Positions 12,191-22,952 of a stretch of 64,000 bases of DNA are shown here, piece after piece; the first letter of the stretch is position 1, and each line of letters starts with the position of its first letter. Made by a program: the position numbers and the translations under genes. The notes under the pieces were generated by a model. That model ran no database searches and had not been told where the DNA came from. It was given only the letters and a program-made list of their open reading frames with translations. The DNA lies in assembly GCA_963556695.1 (NCBI GenBank), contig CAUWAG010000004.1:1798001-1862000 (forward strand). The letters are read 5' to 3'. This DNA comes from Anthostomella pinea (Eukaryota > Ascomycota > Sordariomycetes > Xylariales > Xylariaceae).

Positions 12191-12478
12191 TGAGGGTGGT
12201 ATGGTGCTCATGAGTGGTGGAAGTGTCTTGTGAGGTTTAGATTGCTACAAGGCACGAAGATTGTCTACGCACTGAGTGGTCGCTGTGCAGTCCCATGTTA
12301 TTGATACCCGGTTTCATTGAAACCCATGTTGGTCTAATACAAGAAGAATTATATCTCAATCCTTACTAAAACAGTTCGCTTGTTCTCTCAGTCCTCACTC
12401 GAACAGTTCGCTTGTTCTCTAAGTGTAACAGTGTGTATACTCTTGGTTTGGCAGTTCCCTATCGGCCAAGGTGGGTAA

Positions 12479-13801
12479 TCATGGTGAGCCCATTTGATCT
12501 GCTGACCGTCGTCTTCCCGCTCGCTGGCGGCGCCCCATCTCTGCCAGGACGCGACTCATCTCCGCCATGACGCGACGTAATATCCTGTCTTCCAAAGCCT
12601 TTAGTTTTATCCTTCTCCGTTTTGCTTTCCGTTCCGCCCACGTCCCTCGGCTTGTGCCACTGACCTGTGCTGGGCGTGGCTGGAGCGGCTCGTCCATGTG
12701 CCGTAGCTTGGGGGCCTGTGGGCGGGGCTCGGTGAGGTCTGATAGGGCTTCTTGAACCTCCGTCGGACTTAAATGGGCTCTCGAATTCCACTTCTCGAGG
12801 GCCTCGACGACCTGTGCTGAGCGTAGCTCGGTGGCCTGTGGGCTGGGCTGGGCGACGTTTGGTCGGGCTTTTGCAACCCTCGGACGCAACCTCTTGGCTC
12901 TGAAATACCACTTCTGGAGGGCCTGGACATCCGTGTACTCGTACCGGGCCCAGCCCTCCTCGTCTTTATCTTCAGGCAACCAGATATATCTGGGATGCGA
13001 ATAACCAATGGGTACGTGCCCCAGAGGTCCAAACGCAATCGCGAAATCCTCCAGGGAGGGATGCTGTTTTCTCAATACCACGGCACACTTCTGGAGGGCC
13101 CAGGTTCTCAGTCTTTGCTTCGAGGTCTGTCTGGCGAGGATCGGTCTCCCTTCATTGTCGATGAGGACCTGTTTCCCTCGTTTGCTGACGAACCACCTTG
13201 CCGGTATCACCTCCATAGGTAGGCCCACGGTGAGTGTCGGCATCAAACCGGGACACTGGCGCCCACGCATTTCCAGACGGACTACCCCCTTCGCGCGAAC
13301 TCTGGCTGGCAGCGAATGAAAGCCCAAGTAGGGATGGCCGATGTCTGGGCCCAGTTTTTGCATAATGGTGTCTCTCCATTCAGCTCTGTGTTTGTCCAAT
13401 ATCTTTACGTAATCAGCATGTTTTGGAACGAATAGGTTTTCATCCTCATCGCTCCATTCATCTTCAGTGGCGAAGGCACCTTCCATTGGTATCTCCTCAT
13501 CCTCTTTTTCAATGGTAGGTCGTTCCTCGGGTAATGCCAACATGGACGGCGCGGTGACAAATGCCGGGACTGCCTTGCGTGGTCGTGGGGGTGGCGGCAT
13601 GTCAGGCATCGCTGGTGGTGGGATATCAGGCATCGATGGTGGTGGGATGTCAGGCATCGCTAGTGGTGGGATGTCAGGCTCCGCTGCTGGTGGGAGGCTT
13701 ATGGGGTCTAGGAGAGGTATGGGGTCTGAAAGAGGGAGAGGGAGAGGGCCGCGGGTGGTGAAGAGGGTCGAGAGGTTGTGCTGTTCGCCCTCGTCCGACA
13801 T
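12479..13801 (-). CDS. Orphan protein with proline-rich and internal repeats
   Basis: A single open frame of 440 residues starting at the ATG at 13801. I recognise no family. Residues about 25-75 are a proline-rich tract with a repeated MPDIPPP unit, encoded by about 24-bp DNA repeats at 13594-13690. The middle (about 120-270) is a globular-looking segment rich in Trp, Arg and Pro (FVPKHADYVKILDKHRAEWRD). It is followed by two tandem diverged units of about 41 residues: ALQKWYFRAKRLRP..., then ALEKWNSRAHLSP.... The C-terminus is very basic (ERKAKRRRIKLK, GRRRSAD) and could be a nuclear signal. Both repeats and composition support real coding, but the function is unknown. Confidence 0.6.
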   Translation of the reverse strand: MSDEGEQHNLSTLFTTRGPLPLPLSDPIPLLDPISLPPAAEPDIPPLAMPDIPPPSMPDIPPPAMPDMPPPPRPRKAVPAFVTAPSMLALPEERPTIEKEDEEIPMEGAFATEDEWSDEDENLFVPKHADYVKILDKHRAEWRDTIMQKLGPDIGHPYLGFHSLPARVRAKGVVRLEMRGRQCPGLMPTLTVGLPMEVIPARWFVSKRGKQVLIDNEGRPILARQTSKQRLRTWALQKCAVVLRKQHPSLEDFAIAFGPLGHVPIGYSHPRYIWLPEDKDEEGWARYEYTDVQALQKWYFRAKRLRPRVAKARPNVAQPSPQATELRSAQVVEALEKWNSRAHLSPTEVQEALSDLTEPRPQAPKLRHMDEPLQPRPAQVSGTSRGTWAERKAKRRRIKLKALEDRILRRVMAEMSRVLAEMGRRQRAGRRRSADQMGSP

Positions 13802-14420
13802 TTTGCGTTATATGAGCAGTACTGAAGTGTGTGCTAGTCGATAGCAAGTGTGCTGGATCGTCTGCGGGGTTGAACGCAGGATAGAAATATGTTTCGGAAA
13901 GGGGTAAGACCGGGTCGGGTAGTCAGGCGGCGCCGTATCGATGGACGGAGGTGAGGATGCTTGAATAATGCAAAATCTTGGCCAAAACACTGTTCTGCAA
14001 GTTGATGTTGTTGTGTCTTGGAGATCAAGAATACGACGATGGAACGTCTCGCTGAGCCAGTCTCTACGTTTTACCATTCGGGGTTTCTTCGTCCCTTCCG
14101 ATAAGATCCAACATCGTGGGCAGGTCCGTTGGTTGGATTTTACCTCGGCCAGGAGCAACCGACAAAGCCGGTCAGTTTGCCCGCATCTCCGTCTCCAAGG
14201 AAGTAGCAGTAGTGACATGATTGCGCTCGGCTGAGCATGTACCATACCCGCGGGAAGGTAGTATGATAAGGGTGATAATGTGAGATCGGAACGTAAGGTA
14301 GGCTTGCTTCTAGTTGACTGAATGAAGAAACCGCGAAGAGACCGCGAGAAAGACAGCCAGGAATACATTCAAATGGATTGATTGAGACAAGAAGAGAGGA
14401 TTGGATTTCTTCCATTTGAT
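13802..14420. other. Upstream region of the orphan gene
   Basis: A minus-strand frame of 186 residues covers 13808-14368, but it shows no domain and I regard it as chance. The segment leads into the AT-rich block that starts near 14420. Confidence 0.4.
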
Positions 14421-15420
14421 TAATATTCGACCGACTCGATCTATGAGAGACAACCCCTCCCGAAAATATAACTCATTATCTAACGAAACGAAACCTATAC
14501 TTATAGTAATACTAGTAAAATACCAGCTTATTACAATTACAAGTCGTCCTGCCGATGACATTAAACATGCGTTAATACTATTAATTTCTTCTTAACTTTT
14601 TATTAATATAACTTTTTAATATATGGATTACCGTTCATTTTAATTTGTCCTTTCGTTACGGCCTTTGTAAGTAAAAAGCTTCTTACTATCCGTCGCGCCT
14701 TTTAAGCTTCTAAGTTTTAATTACCGATTAGGTTTTTCTTTTTAAGTTATTGTTAACTGTGCGAAAGATTAATATTAACCGCTATATGCGGGTATAGTTT
14801 ACGTCAATAAGATCTTTTATTTTTTTACGGTTGCTTTTACTTAATCTTTTATAATATATTTAACTAAAATCTTAATTATAAGGCAGTATATAAGGAAATA
14901 AGTTTTAAAAGTTAAATGAAAATAGTTTTATTTATTTATTTATAGAAAGTAAGTTTTATAACGATAATATCGCTCATATCGTTTTTAATTACTATTAGAT
15001 TTTATTAAAAATACTTTTTAAAATTGTCGTAATGTTAAAACGTTATAATCGATATTACTATCAAAGGTTTTATTTACTTTTAATAAACTGATAGTTGCCG
15101 GATAATTTCGTTGCGTATAAAAAGAGCTATTTAATCTATATGATTATATATAGTACGTAGAAAAGATCTTTACGAAATTCTCGTACGAAGATCTGTCCTT
15201 ATATAAAGATTTCGTAACTTATCGAATAAAAATATACGATTGGTTTATTAATAGCGTTAAGGTTAAAGGAAAAAAACAAATAAAGTCTAGCTATAAGCTA
15301 TTAAGAAAAAACTTTATCTATTTACTTAAAATTATAGCAAAGCCTGAATTGATTTTATAACATCGATATTATTTTAATTTGCTAGGTTAGGAATATAAAG
15401 TCATAATTACAAGCAGCCTG
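14421..15420. repeat. AT-rich, RIP-like decayed block
   Basis: About 1 kb of very AT-rich sequence, dominated by TTA, TAA and TTT words with stops in all frames, bounded sharply by normal-composition DNA. This is the appearance of an old repeat heavily mutated by C-to-T changes. No element can be named from what remains. Confidence 0.7.
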
Positions 15421-15742
15421 CAAGATAACATTCACCATCGATAGTACTTTCCACTCCACAGCTCCCGATCTTTGGGACACGCTCGTCCCCTAGTACGTTT
15501 CGTCGCACCAGGGAAGTGGCTAAGTGCCGGTGCTAGAAAGTACTTGATAGTAGGTCCTTCTCCGGCACAGGGCCAAGACGTTGGCGACTTCTACAGCAGC
15601 AAAGGAAAGAAAGACTCAAGAGACCGCCCATCGGAGAAGGATGTACTTCCTGAAGCATCCTGCCACGACAATATCGCACCTTCAATCCCTCCCCGCATTC
15701 CTTCCCTGCATGCGCAACTGCCGCAACTCATGGACCCGAAAG

Positions 15743-16522
15743 CTATTTGTGGGTAGCCGGTTGCGGACCTTGCGTTGGCGTCGGTAGAGTCCCCTGCTGT
15801 CGCATCTTCTGCACAGCGGCTTCCGTGGGCGTTCCGTAGTCGCCATCAGAGATCACAGCGACTCTGTTCCTGCAGGCCGAGCAGAAGATGTTGGTCTCCT
15901 CGAACCAGTGACACACGCACGGCAGACAGACCAGAGGTACGCAGATGAGGCAGCATAAGACACTTGAGAGTCTACAGACACGATGTTGTTCAGTATGCGC
16001 TCGCGATGACAGAAGAACAACTGGATGCATGGGGGACTGAGGGGATGAGGAGATCGTCACGCACATCTGCATCGCAGTGCCCTCCACCGAGCTCTGTGTC
16101 TTGGTCCGCTTGTTGCAGAACGGGCAGTTGATCCACAAGGGCGTGTCCGTCAGCTGGTGGAGGGGCGTGACGACCTGGGCCTCGTAGAAAATCTCTGCAT
16201 TCGGATTCGGATGGCCTGGTATGCCTGGTGTACCCATGGGATGGTGGGCCTTCCTGCATTGAATTCCAGTCAGATTCACACATTCATTGTGTGGGGTGTA
16301 GGAATGGTAGGAGGTGTCATACTCTGGATGCATTGGACTAGCAGACTGTGTCGGACCTTGCTGGTTGACGCCAGCTGTCGCAGGTTCAGACTGTGATTGA
16401 GCCGGCTGAGTGACCTCGAGTGTCTCAGGAGCGGCTGGGGTAGCATCAGGCCTGGGCTGCGCCTCATAGGCCGGTGGCATGTCAGCGTTGCCAGCGCCGT
16501 TGGTCTGGGTCTTCTCGGCCAT
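15743..16522 (-). CDS. LITAF-like zinc-ribbon membrane-associated protein
   Basis: Two exons, 16522-16065 and 15971-15743, separated by a 93-nt intron (GTGCGT...TAG), encode 228 residues. The start is the ATG giving MAEKTQTNGAGN; upstream in-frame codons include only a TTG. The N-terminal half is Pro/Gln/Ala-rich with PPAY-like motifs (DMPPAYEAQP). The C-terminal half has the LITAF plan: CPFC (zinc knuckle), then after the splice a Cys-rich hydrophobic segment LCCLICVPLVCLPCVC that dips into the membrane, then FCSACRNRV as the second CxxC. LITAF proteins sit monotopically on late endosome/lysosome membranes and bind ESCRT or Nedd4-type partners through PPxY/PSAP motifs. That role is by homology only. 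Confidence 0.85.
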   Translation of the reverse strand: MAEKTQTNGAGNADMPPAYEAQPRPDATPAAPETLEVTQPAQSQSEPATAGVNQQGPTQSASPMHPEYDTSYHSYTPHNECVNLTGIQCRKAHHPMGTPGIPGHPNPNAEIFYEAQVVTPLHQLTDTPLWINCPFCNKRTKTQSSVEGTAMQMCVTISSSPQSPMHPVVLLSSRAHTEQHRVCRLSSVLCCLICVPLVCLPCVCHWFEETNIFCSACRNRVAVISDGDYGTPTEAAVQKMRQQGTLPTPTQGPQPATHK

Positions 16523-17480
16523 GTCGTCGCTGGGAGGCTGCTGAGAGAGATCGATAGGATGAATAGATGAAGTACGGATCAAATATTGAAAGAGAGAGTA
16601 GAATGAGGCTCGCAGTCCGTCTTGGCCCTCCAGATATATATGGGTAGGACAACTCCTAACTCATACTACGGTAACAGGGGTAAGTGACAACTGCGCCCCC
16701 AATCCCAAGCCCCCAATCCCGCGTTGGGGGCAATGCAGATGAGCTGAACCCCAGAATAGGATCCCATCTGCAACCAGCGGCACAGTCGCGATATACGGTA
16801 TGTAGTACCAGATGCCTTGAGAATGTACATCAATGTTCGTGATTCAGCCTGCAGGTCAATCTCGGCTGCCCGGTCGCTTGCTTGAGATGTCGTCACTTGG
16901 TGTTGTAGAGCCTCCGTGCAGCCCTATGGCTACCTCCGGGGCTGGACTCCTCGGGCCCGCTCGTGCATCAGAAAGACTGCAGAGCAACTCTCATGAGCAG
17001 CGACTCTGTCGACGCAAGTGGTGCACTGATGACTGCTTCCGAGCACTCCGCCAAAGGCAACGAAGGAGCACCTTTTGCCGGAAAACTCCACGATATGACC
17101 GAGCTCTCTCATTTCGTCGACGCGGGGGTCTGTCCATGGAACGTAGCGGTCTCCGGATGTGTAGTCGGCCGCGACTGAGGCGGCCATGGAGGTCACTTTC
17201 TGGGCCATGCTTCGCTATTTCTCGTGGTTTTTATCACTTCTGGAATTTATGGCTTTTTGAGTATCAATTTTTGTGCAAATGCACCTCGGACTGAATTATC
17301 TTAGGGAAAGAGATTCTTGTCTTTTGAAGATGCCATGGTGACGTAGATGTTTAGGGGTGGCTGATTGCATCGTTACGTTTAGCGCTGAGACTACTCTTCT
17401 ATACCTTCGGTAAATCATCTAAGCCATACCCTCCCTACTAGTCCTCAAAGTTACTGCTTACCTACACCCTGACCATGCGC
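16523..17480. other. Intergenic; possible small frame 16930-17208 minus
   Basis: A minus-strand frame from the ATG at 17208 encodes 92 residues starting MAQKVTSMAASVAADYTSGD. It has fairly protein-like composition but no domain and no clear splice partner. I leave it uncalled. The remainder is presumably the promoter of the LITAF gene and the 3' side of the HEPN-like gene. Confidence 0.4.
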
Positions 17481-18395
17481 TCAACTTGACGGTGTTTTCC
17501 AGTTGCGCCATTGCAGCGCCAGTGCTAACACCTCATCAGAGCACTCACGCCCGCGGCTCCAATCATGAAGAGCACCCGAGAAATGCCGCTCGTGATGTGC
17601 CTCCCAACCCTCGTTTAATGTTCCGGCGAATGGCAGGGACGCCAGAGCCACCGACTCCTCAAAGTCGCGCAGCGTCTGCCTCGCCTCCTTGGCGAGGTCG
17701 TCCCGGAGAGCGCGAATGTCCATCATTATCGCCCCATCTTCTAGGCATACTGCCAGGCGCTGCGCCGATTTCAGCATCACGTCGATTGACCAGGAATTCT
17801 GTAGCCTCTCGCTTGGGTGGCAGACGGCGTTGCGCAGGTCCACGTTGTCCATGATTGCGTCTTTCAGGCGCCACGACGATTCCGCGCTGTTCGCTGCAAG
17901 GTCGGAGCAGCCGATGTGCTCTCCGCCAAAGACGCGGTGCAATTCGTCCCGGCCGAGTCTCACAGCGTGTGGCCCATCTCTATAATGGGCCAGGTGGATA
18001 TCAGGCCAGCGTGCTCGCACGGTGTCGTACAGGAGCTTCTGGACTTTCTTATACGCCGTTTGCAGATAATCGAAGCCGGATGCGCCTCTGAAGTATACGT
18101 AAGATCGGGCGTTGGGGGACGCAGTGGCGAGAAACCCAGGAGCTTCTAAACCGTCGTGCAGTCGCGATCGTTTACTCAAGTCATCAACAATGGAGTCGAA
18201 GCTCGTCCCAGAAAAGGGGCACTCGTCAGCTTCCAATGTGTCTTGCTGCTCGTTGGATTCTTCCAGCTCCTCAATGGTGTCTTCTGAGGTAAGATCTGGC
18301 GTTACCGATGACGACGCTCTACTCGACCGCCTAAGAAACTCAGACTTGAACCAGCCGTCCATAGCCTTTCTATATGAAGAAGAAGTGCCATTCAT
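17481..18395 (-). CDS. Hypothetical protein with HEPN-like R-N-x3-H motif
   Basis: A single exon of 304 residues starting at the ATG at 18395. The first 60 residues are Ser/Glu-rich and look disordered. From about residue 95 the sequence is helical. FDYLQTAYKKVQKLLYDTVRARW is followed by a segment ending NVDLRNAVCHPSE, where Arg188-Asn189-x3-His193 fits the catalytic Rx4-6H signature of HEPN RNase-like domains. Further helices follow (IDVMLKSAQRLAVCLED, IRALRDDLAKEARQTLRDFEESV). HEPN domains are helical bundles common in RNA-targeting immune and toxin systems, but a short motif in a helical protein can also arise by chance. No partner gene is adjacent: the LITAF gene lies downstream and a retroelement upstream. 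Confidence 0.6.
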   Translation of the reverse strand: MNGTSSSYRKAMDGWFKSEFLRRSSRASSSVTPDLTSEDTIEELEESNEQQDTLEADECPFSGTSFDSIVDDLSKRSRLHDGLEAPGFLATASPNARSYVYFRGASGFDYLQTAYKKVQKLLYDTVRARWPDIHLAHYRDGPHAVRLGRDELHRVFGGEHIGCSDLAANSAESSWRLKDAIMDNVDLRNAVCHPSERLQNSWSIDVMLKSAQRLAVCLEDGAIMMDIRALRDDLAKEARQTLRDFEESVALASLPFAGTLNEGWEAHHERHFSGALHDWSRGRECSDEVLALALQWRNWKTPSS

Positions 18396-18510
18396 AAATC
18401 TAGGTCGGGCCGGAATACACCAATATCCTCGGAAGAACCGATGTGTATAGGTCGTCCCTTTGATTGATTGATTGATTGTATTTATCGTGGGTGCAGTCCT
18501 TCCATAGGGA
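18396..18510. promoter_or_regulatory. Upstream region with GATT tetranucleotide run
   Basis: Contains a short GATTGATTGATTGATT repeat at about 18461-18477, directly upstream of the HEPN-like gene and before a dispersed repeat copy. It is presumably part of the promoter. Confidence 0.35.
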
Positions 18511-18630
18511 AAACCACGCCTCCCAGGGCCATTGCATCGCGAGGTTGTAAAGGTGTCAGTCTAGATACATTCACATCCGCGCACGAGCCTATCCTCGCTG
18601 TAGCGGTCCCAATCTGGAGTGACCAGATGG
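18511..18630 (+). repeat. Dispersed repeat, copy 1
   Basis: Resembles, by eye, the reverse complement of 34624-34742. Shared words include AACCACGCCTCCCAG, ATCGC..GGTTGT, and the block reading CCTATCCTCGCTGTAGCGG here and CCCATCCCCGTTGTTGCGG in the other copy. Similarity is roughly 70% over about 115 bases and fades on both sides. The element type is unknown. Confidence 0.5.
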
Positions 18631-18930
18631 TTTTAGTCAATACCCAAGCACAATTCCGTCAGAAAAACCTCCTGTCCAGTGACAAAGCGACCCAGTGGAC
18701 CTCAGTCCTCTGGTGTACACAACGTTTCAGTAGCCGTGCGATATATGTCGCATTGGTGGGTAAAGTAGGTGTTTGTTATCTGCTAACGAGGGAAACCACA
18801 AGGGGGAAAACCTCGCAGGAATGGGTATTATGGAGACAAGCTACTTGGCTATCGGGCTCTGCGATAATGGGGCCTCTCCATTGTCGTGTGCTGGTTGTCG
18901 ACTCGCACAAGCCGGGACAGAAGGGGGCCG

Positions 18931-19022
18931 GGCCATAGCAGGATTCGAACCCACTTGTTCTCGTCGCCCACCGCACAAACGAGAACACAACCAGGCGCAT
19001 TTGACCATTGCGCCATACGGCC
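18931..19022 (-). tRNA. tRNA-like sequence with atypical anticodon region
   Basis: On the minus strand the ends pair as a 7-bp acceptor stem (GGCCGTA with TATGGCC, one G-U). The A-box TGGCGCAATGG and a perfect B-box GGTTCGAATCC are present. The D stem (GCGC/GCGC) and the T stem (GTGGG/CCTGC, with wobbles) also form. Between D and T arms there are 40 bases that do not fold as a normal 17-base anticodon arm plus variable loop. Instead they make an 8-bp hairpin (TGTTCTCG/CGAGAACA) with a 16-base loop. This could be an intron-containing tRNA I cannot resolve, a tRNA pseudogene, or a tRNA-derived SINE head. I give no isotype. Confidence 0.5.
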
Positions 19023-19557
19023 TAGGTCGTCCCTTGCTGTATATGTAGCGACCTGTCCCGACTGTTACTGAGACGTTTCGACAATATCTGTTCAGATTGG
19101 TAGTCCACCTTCGGTTTTTCCATGCGGTTGTCGGCTTCATGTAGGACTTCGGTCTGCTTTTATCGTTTTGAACCTTCAAATGGCCGGCGATGAGGTCGCC
19201 GCTCCGGTGATTGGCAGTGAATACCGAGCATTTTTCGCATCTAGACGACCGTAAGGTATTGTTTCCTCGAGTGAGACGATCAACCTTCTGCTGAAGCTGC
19301 GAAATAATCCTTCTGGGTTGTGCAAGCTTGTTAGCAGGGGTGGTGATGTATTTCGCCATAGTATTGAAGATGGGACGTCACGTTAATCTTCCTTCAGTGG
19401 TATGAATATAGGACGTAAGTGTTTGACTTTCAAAACCCTTGCCTGGTTTCATTAACATCTTATATAATTTCATAACAGCAAGCATACTTTTTCACAAGGG
19501 GATTTCGTGTACGAAAATAGACGTGGGCACGATATCTCAAAGACCGAGTACAATACC
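19023..19557. other. Flank of retroelement 1, no gene called
   Basis: A minus-strand frame from the ATG at 19359 (MAKYITTPANKLAQPRR...) runs into the tRNA-like sequence. It has a short zipper-like stretch but no other support, so it is not called. Confidence 0.4.
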
Positions 19558-19782
19558 TGTCAAGGCTTAGACGAACAAAGATTGGCCGGTGGGTAGATTG
19601 ACACTGATATTGCTATCTTATGTACTAGTAATAGAGTACAAGACAAGAGACAAAAAGAAAAAAAAGGAAACAAGCAAAGAGACATTTCATGAGCCAACTA
19701 TATAGAATCTCGGACAGAGATTCTATCTCGTTCCACGATGTTCTATGCGTGCTTCCAAACTATTCCAGATCGTTCTATGACA
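19558..19782 (-). repeat. 3' LTR of element 1
   Basis: 225 bp, TGTCAAGG...CTATGACA as read on the plus strand, matching 25280-25504 at about 94% by eye. Confidence 0.93.
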
Positions 19783-19793
19783 TTATTCCCTTT

Positions 19794-21608
19794 TCAAGGC
19801 GGAGCTCTTGCGACGCGTCGTACTGAACACTGCCAGCACCGTCGGGCATTATAGATTCGAGGTTGATATGGTGATATACAGCACCTCTTGTCGTGACAAG
19901 GTGAAACATGAGGCCCAGGACGGGCAGGGTGGACATGGTGGAAGGCAGTCATAGCATCTGTCATGTCTTGTTCGACGAGATACCACGGTTCCCAAGTGTC
20001 ATCCCAGTCGCCTTTCCATTCAATTCGATATTCCAATTGTCCACGACGGCCGTCGATACGTGAGTCCTTAATGGCTTCCCAAAGCCATAGTGGTTCCTCT
20101 GTCTCTTTGTCCACGAGAGGAGCAGGGTTTTCGATTCGTTGTCCTGGTAATGGGTCAGTTCCAGCGCAGTGTAATAAGTTAACATGAAAGACTGGATATA
20201 TGTTCATTCCATCAAGGAGTTCCAGCTTCACGATCAGCGGGTTCGAATCGTAAACCTTAGAAACAGGGTATGGGCCAAGGGCAAAATTGTCGAGCTTAAC
20301 GGATGGGCGGTTGGTACGGATATTCTCGGCGGCAAGGTACAGCATGTCTCCTACTTCGTATCTCTCAGCAGGACGACGTTGTCGGTTTGCGGCAAATTTG
20401 TGCAATGTTTGCGCCACAAGCATAGACTCGTGCAAGTGTTCGTCAAGTCGTTTCATTTTGTCCACCAGGTTACTGACTTCTGGCAGGAGATCTTGTACTT
20501 CTGTCACCTCTTCTATTCCTATTCTTGAATGCTGACCATAGTTGGCCAAAAATGGCGAAATGCCTGTGGTAGATGACTCGGTGTTGTTGGCAGCAAATTC
20601 TGCCGCTAGCAAAAACTGGACCCAGTCATTCTGAAGGTGGCTGACATAAGCCCAAAGATAGTAAATCATGGATTGGTTGTTTCGCTCGGACTGTCCATCT
20701 GTCTCCAGATGGTACGAGGTTGAATATTGCGATTCGATTCCGAGTCGTTTGGTCAAGTGCTGCCAGAATTCGGAGAGCCACTGCGTACCTCTGTCGGATA
20801 CTTGTCGTTCGGGCGTCCCATGAAGCTTCCAGACGAACCAGTAGAAGGCACTGGCAGCCTCTTCTGCTGTCTGGCCCGTTGTGGGCACGAAATGACGCAT
20901 CTTGGTCAGTCGGTTGGTCACGACTAGGACGTATCGGTACGTGACTCCCATGAAGGTACTGGGGGGAAGCGGCCCGACGTAATCCAATGCGATATCTGTC
21001 CAACGTGTATGGGGTGGCTCTAAGGGGCGCAGCCATCCCTGATACTGTTCCCGCGACGGCTTGGTGCGTTTGTAAACATGACAGTTTCGAATCCATCGAG
21101 CAACAAAACGAGGAAGCCTGGGGAACCAGAAATTGCGGTACATTAGGGATATCATCTTCGTACGGCCCGGGTGGCCGGTTGCTATCGAGTCGTGCAATGT
21201 CTGGCAGATTTTGGCGCAAACACTGGTCGAGTTGGGTACGTATTGTTTTTCATTGACATATAATCTGCCAAGCCGGATCTTGCAGTCGGCGAGCTGTACT
21301 TGAGCATGACGGCGGTCATTCTTATCCAATGCCTTTTGTACCGAGAGGGTGAACCTATTGCGGTTGCGTGCAATGGTCCACAAGTCTTCCAAGTCAAGAC
21401 TTTTATCAAAGCGTTCCATTTCTTCTTTTGAATCAAGCTCTGGTTCCGCGTCTGGTTCTGCAGTCAAGTCTTCCAGGTCGATTGGCGACAACAGGATTTG
21501 CGTAGGCGACAGCGTTGGTGTAAACTTGTTGGTATCGATACTTGCCAGGTCGATCTGTGCAAGCTTTAACAGCGGGCGATGACGAATCTTGTTACGGGGG
21601 TCCCACAA
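19794..21608 (-). pseudogene. Element 1 integrase plus chromodomain
   Basis: A 604-residue open segment of the polyprotein. It contains an H2C2 zinc-binding region (HPGRTKMISLMYRNFW ... CHVYKRTK). The integrase core has DIALDYVGPLPP, DRGTQWLSEFWQHL and LETDGQSERNNQSM, which carry the DDE residues. A C-terminal chromodomain follows (LEYRIEWKGDWDDTWEPWYLV). The upstream RNase H part is separated by stops near 21609-21827. Chromodomains of this type direct integration towards particular chromatin in related elements. Confidence 0.9.
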
Positions 21609-21827
21609 ATCCCCTTCGATGGGAAGATCGGCTGTGCGGCGGGTGAGGGCATCAGGCTTCCCTCCCTGAGTTCTGGGGCGATAGCGTATCTCAAAATTGA
21701 ATCTTGACAGGAACTCGGACCACCGGGCCTGTCATCGGCTGAGGAGCTTGGTGGTCATAAAGTACTCAAGATTCTTGTGGTTGGTGACTACGTCAATAGG
21801 GTGAGCAGAGCCTTCAAGCTCTGGTCT

Positions 21828-22952
21828 CTAATTCTCAAATGCTCGGACGATCGCTATAAGTTCCTTGTCATATATCTCGAAATTACATTCCACTGGTGTG
21901 TACTTCTTCGAGAAATAAGCTACGGGGCGGAGGACGCCATCGTCGTCATATTGGGAGAGGATCCCAGCCGATACGTAGTTGGAGGCGTCGGTTTCCACAA
22001 CAATCTTGCGTTCCGGGTTGTAGTGGGCTAGTACCACTCCCAACGTGAATGCGGCACGCAGCGTGTCGAAGGCTTGTTGGCATTCCGATGTCCAATCCCA
22101 CTTGGCGTCCTTCCTAGTCAGGCGTGTCAATGGCGTGACAATTTTGCTAAAATTATAGATAAATCGGCAGTAAAAGTTGGCAAAGCCTAAGAAGGACTGT
22201 ACATCTTTAACGTTCTGGATGGCGGGCCACTTGGTGATAGTTCGAATCTTGTCAGGGTCCATATGTACTCCGTTGGTACTGATAATCAATCCAAGATACT
22301 TGACTTCTTTCGCAAAAAACGCACACTTGGTCACATCAATTTGTAGATCAAACTCGTCAAGGCGACAAAGAACCTTGTGAACATGCTCCGTATGTTCGAG
22401 CTCATTGTCGCTGTAAATCAGGATATCGTCAAGGTACGCCGTGCAGAAGTCGTCCAGATAGCCCCAAAGGGCTTCGTTGATATAACTTTGGAATGTGGCG
22501 GGTCCATTGCACAAGCCGAAAGGCATTACCAAGTACTCAAACAACCCTTGGCAAGTGCGAAACGCTGTCAGGTGCTCCTGTCCTTCCTTGATGCGAATGC
22601 GGTTAAAGGCGGAGATGATGTCGAGCTTGGTGTACACCTTTGCTCGAGAGAGGTGGTCGAGCGTTTCGGAGATCAAAGGGAGCGGGTAGCGGTTCTTGAC
22701 CATGATGGCGTTCAAGCCTCTGTAATCGACGCAGAATCGCAATCCACCCCCAGGCTTCTTGACGAAAAGGATGGGCAAAGCAACTTCTGATTTGCTGGCA
22801 TGGATGAAACCCTTGGCCAGGGTTTCCTTGAGGTAATGGTCAAGCTCCAGAAGCTCGTCCCTGCTCATTCTATATAGCCGTCCTTTGGGTAACTTGTCCA
22901 GCCGTTCCGTCTGGATCTCGATGGTGTGGTCGGTTGAGCGATGCGGAGGCAA
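21828..22952 (-). pseudogene. Element 1 reverse transcriptase/RNase H segment
   Basis: A 374-residue open segment with RT motifs [31 protein letters not shown] and the catalytic [10 protein letters not shown]. The start of RNase H follows ([34 protein letters not shown]). It ends at a stop in RNase H (REL-EG), after which only fragments continue. Confidence 0.92.

Noticed and set aside
10958..12211. 417-residue minus-strand frame
   Set aside because: Very Arg/Asp/Gly-rich translation, typical of the antisense of a GC-rich gene; the plus strand encodes a clear transporter.
13808..14368. 186-residue minus frame with a CPRC
   Set aside because: Non-ATG start, no domain; isolated CxxC is not enough.
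14421..15420. Mitochondrial insertion as source of the AT-rich block
   Set aside because: No recognisable mitochondrial gene fragment; TpA-rich decay with sharp edges fits RIP better.
16930..17208. 92-residue minus frame starting MAQKVTSMAAS
   Set aside because: Somewhat protein-like, but no family and no clear exon partner; kept as a note only.
18841..19359. 172-residue minus frame with a short zipper-like stretch
   Set aside because: Runs into the tRNA-like sequence and lacks any domain.
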